Part shown: positions 16,795-25,002 of the stretch, piece by piece
Numbering within the stretch: position 1 is the stretch's first letter
How the letters are laid out: every line of letters begins with the position of its first letter
DNA from: Rhodobacter sp. TJ_12
GTDB lineage: Bacteria; Pseudomonadota; Alphaproteobacteria; Rhodobacterales; Rhodobacteraceae
Assembly (NCBI RefSeq): GCF_020023995.1
Contig: NZ_NRRD01000016.1
Location: 17,574-81,573, forward strand
Reading direction: 5' to 3'
Length of the DNA stretch: 64,000 nt
The notes under the pieces: model-generated
What the model was told of the DNA's origin: nothing
Seen by the model: only the letters and a program-made list of their open reading frames with translations
Databases searched by the model: none
Made by a program: the position numbers and the translations under genes

Positions 16795-17076
16795 TTAGCC
16801 CTCCACCCCGCGCTGGCATTCGACCGTGTCAACAATCGCGACGATAGATGCATCGACCACCGAATGGTCAAAAGTGCCTGCAAAGCGCCCGGCGCTGCCG
16901 GTTGTGACGATGACGGTTTCGCCATCGCCCGCGCCCACGGTATCGACTGCGATTTCGTTCCAGCCTTCGGGGCAAAGCTGCGCGTCGAGGCGGCGCACGA
17001 TCAAAAGCTTCGCACCCGAAAGGCTGACATCCTTGGTGGTGGCGACGACCCGTCCGATGACTTTTGCAAGATACAT
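16795..17076 (-). CDS. Microcompartment vertex protein, EutN/CcmL type (PduN-like, BMC-P)
   Basis: Pentamer-forming protein that caps the vertices of the shell. At 93 residues it has the family start MYLAKVIGRVVATTKDVSLSG and the conserved VDTVGAGDGETVIVTTGS followed by a closing VVDASIVAIVD. ATG 17076 is preceded by GAGGAG. It lies three bases upstream of the PduO-like gene and nine bases downstream of the flavoprotein gene. It is the only BMC-P gene in the locus, so a closed shell depends on it. Confidence 0.95.
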   Translation of the reverse strand: MYLAKVIGRVVATTKDVSLSGAKLLIVRRLDAQLCPEGWNEIAVDTVGAGDGETVIVTTGSAGRFAGTFDHSVVDASIVAIVDTVECQRGVEG

Positions 17077-17085
17077 GATCGCTCC

Positions 17086-17796
17086 TCACTCTTGGATCAG
17101 CCGGATGCCGCGCTCCGACAAGCTTTCGGCGGCAAGCGGTGTTAGGCGCACCGCGCGCCCCAGCCGCAGTTCGGGGCCGGTGCAGGCGCGTGCCTGCTGC
17201 CAGCCGAAAATGCCCGATTGCTGGACCGGTGCGGCCAGCGCCGTCGTGGTGGCCTTGCCACCCTGAACGGTGGTGGCCAGGCGCGCGGCCCAGCACAGTT
17301 CCACCCCCTGCGCGGCTAGGCTTGCGAGATGGCCCGACATGATCGCGCGCCGCGCCGGATTTGCCGGGGCCAGACCTCGCGCGGCGCGCTCGCGCCCATC
17401 GGGGCAGACACCATCGCGCGCCGCCACGATCCGCAGGCCACGATCCAGCGCCTCGCCCAGCACTTTTGACACCGGATCATCGGCGATGCCGGTCGCCACT
17501 TTCGCCGCCGCCGACAGGCTGAGCGTGGGCACCAGAACCAGACCAAACCGCATCAGGCGCGGCGTCTCCGTCAGTTCCGGCAGGGACAGGCGCGGGGCCA
17601 CAGAGGTGCGCAATTCGGGCGCGGCAAGCCAGTCGCCGGTCCAGCCTGCCGCGCACAGGGTCTCGATCCCGGCGAGCGCCGGTTCCAGCCCAAGATCGGC
17701 CTCGGTAAACACCACCAGCGCCCGGCTGGCCCGCGCCTTTAGCGCCGCTACGATCCGGTCCGAAAGCGCATCGATCAAGATACGGTCGAGATCCAT
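17086..17796 (-). CDS. Flavoprotein-family protein of the GRM locus
   Basis: A 236-residue protein with the flavoprotein (HFCD/Dfp-like) core motif GLVLVPTLSLSAAAKVATGIADDPVSK, shown here in two overlapping parts: GLVLVPTLSLSAAAKVATG and ATGIADDPVSKVLGEAL. Such domains bind FMN. The N-terminus is helical and the C-terminus ends with a beta-rich segment. Similar genes recur in glycyl-radical microcompartment loci, but no reaction is known. Roles in redox balancing, activase reduction or assembly are only guesses. ATG 17796 shares one base with the EutJ stop (TGATG); a GTG at 17799 is an alternative start. Confidence 0.72.
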   Translation of the reverse strand: MDLDRILIDALSDRIVAALKARASRALVVFTEADLGLEPALAGIETLCAAGWTGDWLAAPELRTSVAPRLSLPELTETPRLMRFGLVLVPTLSLSAAAKVATGIADDPVSKVLGEALDRGLRIVAARDGVCPDGRERAARGLAPANPARRAIMSGHLASLAAQGVELCWAARLATTVQGGKATTTALAAPVQQSGIFGWQQARACTGPELRLGRAVRLTPLAAESLSERGIRLIQE

Positions 17797-18632
17797 CACC
17801 GGGCCTCCCCGGCAAAAAGCGCAATCCCGAGCGGGGTGACAAGCAAAGGCTCGACCGGTTTGATGACCTGGCGGCCAAGGTGCTTTTCGAAGACTGGCGT
17901 GAAATCCTCAAAGCTACACGCGCCGCCCACCACATGCACCGCGTCAAGCCCGGGGTAATCCGTCAGCACCGTTGCGACGATCGCGGCCATTTTGTCCACC
18001 ACCGGGCGCACCAGTGCGAACACATCGCGCGCGTGCGCCGGGTCGAGCTTGTAAGCCTCGGCGGCCGCCGTTTCGAGCCGCAGCGCCCCGGCCAGAACCA
18101 GCGTCATATGTGTGCCGCCGGTGGCTTCATCGACCGAGGTCAGCACTTTGCCCGCTTTGAGGATTGAAATACCCGTGGTGCCGCCGCCCACGTCGACCAC
18201 CGCCCCGTCTTTGACCCCCAGCACGCGCGCGGCGGCCACGGGTTCATCGACGATGCAGGCAAGCTGGAAACCGGCGGCTTCGATCACATTGCCGATCGCT
18301 TTCGCGCTGCCCGGATGGATGCCCGGCGGGATCGCGGTGGCGGCGCGGTGCAAGGGCGTGCCCAGACGGGTTTCCAACTCGGCTTTCATCCGCCGCACGG
18401 CGCGCACGGTTTCGGGCCAATCGACCACGATCCCGTCGCGGATACCGCCCGACCGTTCGGTGAGGCCCGCCACGGGCCGCCCCGCCGCATCGACCACCGC
18501 AAGCACAAGATTTGCCGTGCCCAGATCGACGCCGACACTCAGCGGACCTTCGGCGCGCGCATCGCGCGGCACGATCGCCCCCGCCCGCAAAAGCGCCCCG
18601 AAGTCACGCAAAAGGGCATCGGATCCGGACAT
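17796..18632 (-). CDS. EutJ-like actin/Hsp70-fold chaperone protein
   Basis: A 278-residue ATPase-fold protein related to EutJ. It has the phosphate-1 motif GVDLGTANLVLAVVD, a phosphate-2 motif VVDVGGGTTGISI and an adenosine-like motif VHVVGGACSFEDF. It is much shorter than DnaK and has no substrate-binding domain. EutJ-type proteins accompany several microcompartment types and are presumed to help fold or load the enzymes or shell; direct evidence is thin. ATG 18632 has GGAGGCGGTG in front, starting within the PduL stop region, ten bases after PduL ends. Confidence 0.88.
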   Translation of the reverse strand: MSGSDALLRDFGALLRAGAIVPRDARAEGPLSVGVDLGTANLVLAVVDAAGRPVAGLTERSGGIRDGIVVDWPETVRAVRRMKAELETRLGTPLHRAATAIPPGIHPGSAKAIGNVIEAAGFQLACIVDEPVAAARVLGVKDGAVVDVGGGTTGISILKAGKVLTSVDEATGGTHMTLVLAGALRLETAAAEAYKLDPAHARDVFALVRPVVDKMAAIVATVLTDYPGLDAVHVVGGACSFEDFTPVFEKHLGRQVIKPVEPLLVTPLGIALFAGEAR

Positions 18633-18642
18633 CACCGCCTCC

Positions 18643-19311
18643 TTACACCTTGCGAACACGCACCAGTGCGTCGTTTTTCAGCCCAAAGGCATTGGCCTCT
18701 TCGATGTCGATATGCATTTCGGTGGCAGAGACTTCGTCAGAGCGGATCGCGACATGGCGCATGATGCCGCCGCGCGGGCCGCTGACCTCCACATCGACGC
18801 TGTCGCCATTGCGCAGCCCCAGGCGTGCCGCATCGGCAGGGGCCATATGGATATGGCGCAGCGCGACGATCACGCCCGATTGCTTGACGACTGCGCCTTT
18901 GGGGCCAACCACGGTCAACCCGGCGGAATCTTCAAGCTTGCCCGACATCCGCATCGGCGGCTTGATGCCCAGCGCGAAACCATCGGCCACAGAGACCTCG
19001 ATCTGCGTGTCTTTGCGCAGCGGCCCCAACACCCGAACCTTGCCGATTTCGCCTTTCGGGCCGCGCAGGGTCACGGTTTCTTTGGCCGCATATTGGCCGG
19101 GCTGTTTCATCGCCTTCATCCGCGTCAGCGTCGCGCCGGGGCCGAACAGAATATCCATATCCGGGCGCGACAGGTGGATATGGCGGTTTGAAACGCCCAC
19201 TGGCACGAGTGCAGGATCCTTGGCTGGCTGCGCCAGATCGGCTGCCGGGGCGCGGCCTTCGGCCAGAAGCTCTGCGACGATGCGCTCAATCATCGGGGTG
19301 GTGATGTTCAT
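18643..19311 (-). CDS. pduL: Phosphate propanoyltransferase PduL
   Basis: Converts propionyl-CoA and phosphate to propionyl-phosphate and CoA, recycling CoA within the shell. The 222-residue protein has the duplicated PduL fold with zinc-binding HIHLS (VGVSNRHIHLS) and a second site VALRHIHMAP. Residues about 2-17 (NITTPMIERIVAELLA) form an amphipathic helix followed by a Pro/Ala linker, a typical encapsulation peptide. The product feeds the kinase at 27259. It lies directly upstream of the EutJ-like gene and 27 bases downstream of the tailed shell protein. Confidence 0.95.
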   Translation of the reverse strand: MNITTPMIERIVAELLAEGRAPAADLAQPAKDPALVPVGVSNRHIHLSRPDMDILFGPGATLTRMKAMKQPGQYAAKETVTLRGPKGEIGKVRVLGPLRKDTQIEVSVADGFALGIKPPMRMSGKLEDSAGLTVVGPKGAVVKQSGVIVALRHIHMAPADAARLGLRNGDSVDVEVSGPRGGIMRHVAIRSDEVSATEMHIDIEEANAFGLKNDALVRVRKV

Positions 19312-19338
19312 TTCTTTTGTCCTTGCGCGTCGCGGGTC

Positions 19339-19935
19339 TTAGCGGTTCTTTGGGCCCTTCGTCGGGCGGACGGGGCGCGACCGCGCGGGGGATTTGGGGT
19401 CCGGCTCGGGAACGGGGCCGCCCTTGGCGGCCGGTTCGGGTGCGGGCACCGGTTCCGCTTCAGCGGCTGGCTTTGAGGGCGGCAGGGCGTCCGGCGCCGG
19501 CGGGGTGCTTTGTGTCTCAGAAGGGGCGTCGGCGGGCGCGCGCTCCAAGGACGGGGTGTCCAAGACGGCGGGGGCTTGGGCTTCGGGCTCTTTCGGCGGG
19601 GTTTCGACGCGTGCGGCGGCAGGCGCATTGGCCGCCACCGCGTGCCAGCCGACCGTGTCCCGGCTTTCCACCAACACTGTTAGACCGCGGGCGGGGCGTG
19701 CGATGACCCGGGTGGCAACCACCCGTCCGACGCGCCCCGCAGCCGCTTCTGCCGCGGCGATAGCGGCTTTCACCGCCCCCACATCGCCGCGGAGTTTGAC
19801 CATCGTCATGCCGTCGCCCTTGGCGAATTCATAGCCGACCAGCGTGACATTGGCCGATTTCATCGCCGCATCCGCAGCCGTCACAGCCGTTGCCAGGCCA
19901 AGCGTCTCGATCAGTCCAAGGCTTTGTTCCGACAT
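19339..19935 (-). CDS. BMC-H shell protein with long Pro/Ala-rich C-terminal tail
   Basis: A 198-residue protein. Residues about 1-88 are a standard hexamer-forming BMC domain (LGLIETLGLATAVTAADAA, VRGDVG-like [16 protein letters not shown], ending in VVATRVIARP). The remaining about 110 residues are Pro, Ala and Glu rich, with no cysteine, and should be disordered, ending in a basic RSRPVRPTKGPKNR. PduK also extends a BMC domain, but its tail carries a metal-binding motif that is absent here. The tail could face the lumen and recruit cargo, or face the cytoplasm and organise compartments. GAAAGGAAA precedes ATG 19935. Confidence 0.9.
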   Translation of the reverse strand: MSEQSLGLIETLGLATAVTAADAAMKSANVTLVGYEFAKGDGMTMVKLRGDVGAVKAAIAAAEAAAGRVGRVVATRVIARPARGLTVLVESRDTVGWHAVAANAPAAARVETPPKEPEAQAPAVLDTPSLERAPADAPSETQSTPPAPDALPPSKPAAEAEPVPAPEPAAKGGPVPEPDPKSPARSRPVRPTKGPKNR

Positions 19936-19953
19936 GACGATTTCCTTTCACTC

Positions 19954-20766
19954 TTAGATGTAGGGTTTGGTCGAAGAGACGATCTCGGCCCCATCAAGGG
20001 CAGAGAGCACCTGCTTGCCGACCTCGCGCGCGGCGATGATCGATTGCCGCACCGCGCCCGAGTCTCCGGTGAAGCACAGGATTACTTCGTTGGAGTAGCT
20101 GGTGCCGCCGTTGCCGGGCGAGGAATAGGCCACCGGCTCGACAGTTGCGGCTTTGGCGGCGGTATCTGCCATCAAAACCCCAATCGCGGCGGGGGCCCCC
20201 ACGGTGATGCCGAAGGCTTGGCCCAGCGGCGCGCCGAAGGCTTTGTTGAGCGCATAAGAGGCGCGGGCGGTATACTGGAATTCCAGATGCCCGGCCGAGC
20301 TGCCATAAACGTCGCCAAAGGTGCGTTCGAGTTCCGCAAGCGTCACTTCGACCGCGCGGCGTGCATCCGACACGTCTTCCGCGCCAAACAGAATAAGCGA
20401 GCCGTGACCGGCGCCGCCTTCGGTGTCGCGCGGCAGTTCGATCAGAACAACTTCGCTGTTGGTGGCCTTCACCGCTTCATCGGCAGCAAAGATATGCGGC
20501 CCAGCGCCCGTGCGCGCACCGACAATACCGATGGAGCGGTATTTCTTGTCGATGTTCATTTTTTCATGCAGCAGCGGGTCCACATTGGCGATCACCAAAC
20601 CGACCGTATTGCCGATGGCGGTGCCAACGAATTCGGTCAGGTTGCAGGCCTTGGGGGCGGCTTTCGGCGCGGGCGCAGGGTCACAGGCCGGTGCGGCGGC
20701 GGGCGCGGTTGCGCCCATTTTCGCCATCACCTCGCCCATCAGTTTTTCAACGAGATCGTCTTTCAT
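19954..20766 (-). CDS. pduB: BMC-T shell protein, PduB-like
   Basis: Trimeric double-BMC shell protein of 270 residues. The N-terminus (KDDLVEKLMGEVMAKMGA) is an amphipathic helix followed by an Ala/Pro linker to about residue 40, as in PduB, whose N-terminal extension binds the enzyme core to the shell. The first BMC domain spans roughly 45-145 (FVGTAIGNTVGLVIANVD, SIGIVGARTGAGPHI). The second spans 160-270 with QAFGITVGAPAAIGVLMADTA. AAGGAGG precedes ATG 20766. It is the only tandem-domain shell gene, so it should supply any gated pores. Confidence 0.94.
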   Translation of the reverse strand: MKDDLVEKLMGEVMAKMGATAPAAAPACDPAPAPKAAPKACNLTEFVGTAIGNTVGLVIANVDPLLHEKMNIDKKYRSIGIVGARTGAGPHIFAADEAVKATNSEVVLIELPRDTEGGAGHGSLILFGAEDVSDARRAVEVTLAELERTFGDVYGSSAGHLEFQYTARASYALNKAFGAPLGQAFGITVGAPAAIGVLMADTAAKAATVEPVAYSSPGNGGTSYSNEVILCFTGDSGAVRQSIIAAREVGKQVLSALDGAEIVSSTKPYI

Positions 20767-20793
20767 CGTTGATCCTCCTTCTTAGGATGGGGC

Positions 20794-21075
20794 TCAGGCT
20801 TTCGCGGCCGGCAGGATTTTCTCGACTTCGGTATGGGGACGCGGGATCACATGAACCGACACGACCGAGCCGACTTTTTCGGCAGCCACGGCACCGGCGT
20901 CGGTGGCGGCTTTGACCGCGCCGACATCGCCGCGCACCATCACGGTAACGAGGCCCGAGCCGATTTTTTCATAGCCGACCATCGCCACATTGGCCGATTT
21001 GACCATTGCATCGGCGGCTTCCACGGCGGCGACCAAACCTTTGGTCTCGACCATCCCGAGTGCTTCTTGTTGCAT
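20794..21075 (-). CDS. BMC-H shell protein, PduA/PduJ-like
   Basis: Main facet hexamer, 93 residues. The canonical BMC sequence is seen: [54 protein letters not shown] and [19 protein letters not shown]. The pore loop region contains the KIGSG that forms the central pore in PduA, suited to a small polar substrate such as 1,2-propanediol. AAGGAG precedes ATG 21075. It is followed directly by pduB, giving the usual A-B order. Confidence 0.95.
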   Translation of the reverse strand: MQQEALGMVETKGLVAAVEAADAMVKSANVAMVGYEKIGSGLVTVMVRGDVGAVKAATDAGAVAAEKVGSVVSVHVIPRPHTEVEKILPAAKA

Positions 21076-21164
21076 GACTTTCTCCTTGGTTTCCGGTGTT
21101 CAAACGTTGGTTAAATTGGGGAAATCGGGTTCTTTGCGCTGTGCCAGGCGTGCTCCTCCCCGAT

Positions 21165-22304
21165 TCAACCGCCGGCCCGGTCAAGGAGCATCGACAACTC
21201 CGCAAGTCCGGGACGCCGCGGGTTGCCCGCGGTGCAGGCATCCGCATAGGCGGCTGCCGCAAGGTCGGGGATCGCCCGACGGTAGGCCCCGATATCGAGG
21301 CCGAGCCCCCGCAAGCTGGCGGGGATCGCAAAGCGCGCGTTCAGCGCTTCGATGGCACGGATCAGGGCGACGACACCGGCCCGGGTGCCGGGCACATCCA
21401 GCCCGACGCGCTGCGCGATGCGGGCATAACGGGCGGCGGTTTCGCGGGTCTCGGGCGCATGGTCCAAAAGGCCCGCGTTCCAGGCGATGACATGGGGCAG
21501 CAAGATCGCGTTGATCCGGCCATGTACCAGATGGAATTGTCCGCCGATGGCATGGGCAAGGCCGTGGTTGATGCCAAGGCCAGCCTCGGTGAAGGCCATG
21601 CCCGCAAGGCAAGAGGCTTGGTGCATCGCATCGCGGGCGGCGATGTCATTGCCCTTGTCAAAGGCCTTGGGCAGGGCGGCAAAGGCCAGCTCAAGCGCTT
21701 TTTCGGCAAAGGCATCGGTGAAGTTCGATGCCCCTCGGGCCACGACCGCTTCAATCGCATGGGTGATCACATCCATGCCGGTATCAGCGGTGACTTTGGG
21801 CGGAGCGGTTCGCACGAATTCCGGGTCCAAGATCGCCACATCGGGGATCAGATCGGGGGAAATCAGCGGGAATTTGCGGTTGTTGGCTGGATCCGAGATC
21901 ACCGCAAAGGCGGTCACTTCAGAGCCAGTGCCGGAGGTGGTCGGAATGGCCACAAGGCGGATCGGATGCGCCGGGTCCATGCCGCGCACCACAGCCAAGA
22001 TCGCTTTGGCCGCATCGATCGGGGAGCCGCCGCCAAGGGCCAGCACCACATCGGGGCGGAAGTCAGCAAAGAGGCGCGCGCCAGCCGAAACGGTGGCAAG
22101 CGGCGGTTCGGGGATCGCTTCGGCGAAAACTTTCACCTGGCAGCCATCAAGGTAACCCATCACCCGATCCAGCGGGCCGGATTTGGCCATGAATTCATCG
22201 GTCACAATGCCGACGCGCTGGCCACGATAGGCGTGCAGGCGCTCCAGCAGCCCATCGCCGAAGACGATCTCGGTGCGGGGCGTGAAGGTTTGGTAGCGGG
22301 TCAT
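21165..22304 (-). CDS. Iron-containing alcohol dehydrogenase (PduQ-like)
   Basis: Reduces propanal to 1-propanol, regenerating NAD+ for the aldehyde dehydrogenase. The 379-residue protein has the group III alcohol dehydrogenase signatures: GGGSPIDAAKAI for NAD binding, PTTSGTGSEVT, and the iron-binding region with Asp in TDAFAEKALE and His residues in GINHGLAHAIGGQFHLVHG. ATG 22304 is chosen because it gives the usual MTRYQTFTPRTEIVFGDG start; the longer open frame from 22397 overlaps the region just after the dehydratase gene and looks non-coding. It lies between the glycyl radical enzyme and the shell genes. Confidence 0.94.
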   Translation of the reverse strand: MTRYQTFTPRTEIVFGDGLLERLHAYRGQRVGIVTDEFMAKSGPLDRVMGYLDGCQVKVFAEAIPEPPLATVSAGARLFADFRPDVVLALGGGSPIDAAKAILAVVRGMDPAHPIRLVAIPTTSGTGSEVTAFAVISDPANNRKFPLISPDLIPDVAILDPEFVRTAPPKVTADTGMDVITHAIEAVVARGASNFTDAFAEKALELAFAALPKAFDKGNDIAARDAMHQASCLAGMAFTEAGLGINHGLAHAIGGQFHLVHGRINAILLPHVIAWNAGLLDHAPETRETAARYARIAQRVGLDVPGTRAGVVALIRAIEALNARFAIPASLRGLGLDIGAYRRAIPDLAAAAYADACTAGNPRRPGLAELSMLLDRAGG

Positions 22305-22423
22305 CGGAACACCTGTTTGGCGAGAGATCGGCCCGGAGGGCATCGGCGCGGGAGGGGAGGAGTGCGCCGATGCCCCCCGGAGGGCAGGTCCCGCCATGGG
22401 CGGCGGGGCCTGCGGGAGAGCGC

Positions 22424-24949
22424 TTAGAACGCTTGCTCGGTGCGGCTGATGATGTCGTCTTGCACTTCTTTGGCGAGCACGACGAACTGTGCCGAATACC
22501 CAGCCACCCGCACCACGAGGTCGTTGTAATCCTCGGGGTTTTTCTGCGCTTTCAGCAGCGTTTCGCGGTCGATCACGTTGAACTGCACGTGCATGCCTTT
22601 GTGGTCGAAGTAGGACCGCACAAGCGATGCGAAGTTCTGCAGACCAGTGTCACCAGCCAAAGCGGAGGGCAGGAATTTCTGGTTGTAGAGCGTGCCGTTC
22701 GAGGCGATGAAGTGGTCGAGTTTTGCCACCGAGTTGGCCGCAGCCGTCGGGCCGAGACGGTCTTTGCCTTGGCGCGGCGACACGCCATCGGCGAGGGGGA
22801 GTTTGGCCGGGCGGCCATCGGGCAGCGCGCCCACATCCTTGCCGAAAAGCACGTTGGCCGACACCGGGTAGATCCCGGCCTGGAATTGGCCACCACGCGG
22901 GTTGGTGTATTTTTCCACTTCTTTGCAGTAGATCTGCGCACATTTGCGGGCGATCAAGTCGACGTCGTCATTGTCGTTGCCAAAGGCTTCGGCAGAGTCG
23001 AGCAGGCGGCGGATGCCTTCGTATTTCGACCCGTCGACCGGCGCGGCCCCTTTCGAGAGCGTGCGATAGACTTCGTCTTTGAGCGCGGCGACATCGAGCG
23101 ACGCATTGGTGGCAAGCACCTTTTTCACCGCTTCGTAGATTTGCGCCTCGCTCATTTCGCCGGTCGGCGCATCCGCCCCCATCGCCATGCCGAAGTTCGC
23201 GTCCAGCGCTTCCTTCAGTTCCGCCATGGTGAGTTTTTTGTCGTCCCAGACGAATTTCTTCATCGCATAGACCGAGTCACCGGTGTCAGCGACACCGAAG
23301 GCTTGCGGGCCGGTGAAGTTGTAGATCGCCCCACCTTCTTGGACCGATTTGCCGCGCCCCATGCAGTCATCGACCATCGCCGAAAGGAACGGCAGCGGCG
23401 CGCGTTCGGCATGGGCGATGTCGACACAGTTGTCGGCTTCGGCCAAGTATTTGACGAAGAAGGACATCTGACCGCTGAAGGCGGCATAGAAGTCTTCGAG
23501 CGATGTCCAGTCTTTCGCGTCGCCGGTGACCGGGCCAAGCTGGGTGTTGCCCACTTTGCCGTTGTTGAGCGTGATCTCAAGCACTTTGGCCACGTTGAAG
23601 AAGGCCGCGTCGTGCCACCCTTCGGTGCGGTGGATCGCTTGCGGTTCCACGCAGCCAACGATGCCATAGTCGCGGGCATCGGCCAGCGAAACACCACGGT
23701 TTTGCAGCGAGGGGATGATCACTTCGTCGTTGTAAACAGCCGGGACACCAAGGCCGAGGCGCACAACTTCGGCGGCACGATGCAAGAACTCATCGGGTGT
23801 GCCTTGCCACACACGGATCGAGAACGAGGGCGCCGGAAGGCGCACGTGAGCAACGGCATCCATACACATGTAGGAAACGTCGTTCGTCGCATCGAGCCCG
23901 TCTTCGGTTTGCCCCCCCACGCAGAGGTTTTGGAACACCGCATAGCCCGCGAAGGCCTGGGCCGAAACTTCATCGCGCGTTTTGTTGACGTCGTTGAGTT
24001 TGATCCAGATGCAGTCGATCAGTTCTTGCGCGAAGTCGCGGCTGATCGCGCTGTCGGCTTTCAGATAGGGATACATATATTGGTCGAAGCGGCCGGGCGA
24101 GATCGAGTGGCCCGAGCTTTCGATTTGCAGCATGCATTGGATGAACCACATCGTCTGGCACGCTTCCCAGAAGGTGGTCGCGCCATGTTCCGGCACGCGG
24201 CGGCAGTTTTTCGAGATTTGCTCGAGTTCCGCTTTGCGCGTCGGGTTGGTGCAGGCGCTCGCCAGTTCGGCGGCTTTGTCCGCATAGCGGTGTGCAAAGT
24301 CGATCGCGGCTTTGTAGGCGATGATGACCGACGTGTAGAACTGGTTCTTCTTGATCGCGTCGGGGTCTTTGTCATCCAGTTGCTCGCGCAGCCGGATCGC
24401 TTCCATGATCACGCCGGAGAAGCCGATTTGCAGGATCTTGCCGTAGTCCACGCAAACGTGGCCCACGCCGCCATAGAAGTAGTTGCCCACCGTGAAAACG
24501 CCATTGGCAATACAATCTTTCGCGGTTTGCGACATGTAAGCCGCCGCAAGGTCGGAGGTGGTGTGACCGGGCCAATATTTGAACGCTTCATGCAGCGCTG
24601 CGGCGGTTTCTTTCGGGATTTCAAACGGGTCGGCAACGCGGCCGGCCATGGTTTCGAATTCTTTTTCGACCCAGTCAAAGCTGAATTCGGGGCAGATTTC
24701 GGTCGAGCGCGGGTTGATGGTGATCGAGCCCACCACAAGTTCGTCGTCACGGATCGTGATCGGCAGTTCGGCGAAGATTTTCTCCACCACCTTGGCGCGG
24801 CGCAAGATTGCGGGCAGACCTTCGGTCGCCTTATAGGCCTCGGTGGCCAAGACCGCCCGTTCCGCCTCGACATGCGGCCGGGCGTTCAGGATCTGGTTCT
24901 TCAACCGCGTAATACGGTCGGTGGGTTGGGTGAAGCCCTTCTCAATCAT
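22424..24949 (-). CDS. Glycyl radical diol dehydratase (B12-independent, GRM signature enzyme)
   Basis: The 841-residue glycyl radical enzyme dehydrates the substrate by radical chemistry. Thiyl Cys433 and base Glu435 occur in GCVEPQ, and radical-bearing Gly817 in RVAGYSAQF, 24 residues from the end. The GCxEP motif is shared by glycerol/1,2-propanediol dehydratases and choline lyase. Propanediol is favoured because the neighbours are PduL, PduP-, PduA-, PduB- and PduN-like, with a PocR sensor and no choline genes. Related Rhodobacter loci have been tied to 1,2-propanediol. No N-terminal encapsulation extension is evident. GGAGG precedes ATG 24949. The radical would be oxygen sensitive, so the pathway should work anaerobically. 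Confidence 0.94.
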   Translation of the reverse strand: MIEKGFTQPTDRITRLKNQILNARPHVEAERAVLATEAYKATEGLPAILRRAKVVEKIFAELPITIRDDELVVGSITINPRSTEICPEFSFDWVEKEFETMAGRVADPFEIPKETAAALHEAFKYWPGHTTSDLAAAYMSQTAKDCIANGVFTVGNYFYGGVGHVCVDYGKILQIGFSGVIMEAIRLREQLDDKDPDAIKKNQFYTSVIIAYKAAIDFAHRYADKAAELASACTNPTRKAELEQISKNCRRVPEHGATTFWEACQTMWFIQCMLQIESSGHSISPGRFDQYMYPYLKADSAISRDFAQELIDCIWIKLNDVNKTRDEVSAQAFAGYAVFQNLCVGGQTEDGLDATNDVSYMCMDAVAHVRLPAPSFSIRVWQGTPDEFLHRAAEVVRLGLGVPAVYNDEVIIPSLQNRGVSLADARDYGIVGCVEPQAIHRTEGWHDAAFFNVAKVLEITLNNGKVGNTQLGPVTGDAKDWTSLEDFYAAFSGQMSFFVKYLAEADNCVDIAHAERAPLPFLSAMVDDCMGRGKSVQEGGAIYNFTGPQAFGVADTGDSVYAMKKFVWDDKKLTMAELKEALDANFGMAMGADAPTGEMSEAQIYEAVKKVLATNASLDVAALKDEVYRTLSKGAAPVDGSKYEGIRRLLDSAEAFGNDNDDVDLIARKCAQIYCKEVEKYTNPRGGQFQAGIYPVSANVLFGKDVGALPDGRPAKLPLADGVSPRQGKDRLGPTAAANSVAKLDHFIASNGTLYNQKFLPSALAGDTGLQNFASLVRSYFDHKGMHVQFNVIDRETLLKAQKNPEDYNDLVVRVAGYSAQFVVLAKEVQDDIISRTEQAF

Positions 24950-25002
24950 TGCATCCTCCAGGCTGTGGAAGCCCCCCGGCGCCAAGCGCGCCGGAAAGCC
25001 GG

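Noticed and set aside
22424..24949. Choline trimethylamine-lyase (cutC)
   Set aside because: The GCxEP and RVAGYS motifs are shared with choline lyase, but the neighbours are Pdu-like, the sensor is of PocR type and no choline transporter or other choline gene is present. Substrate still needs phylogeny to settle.
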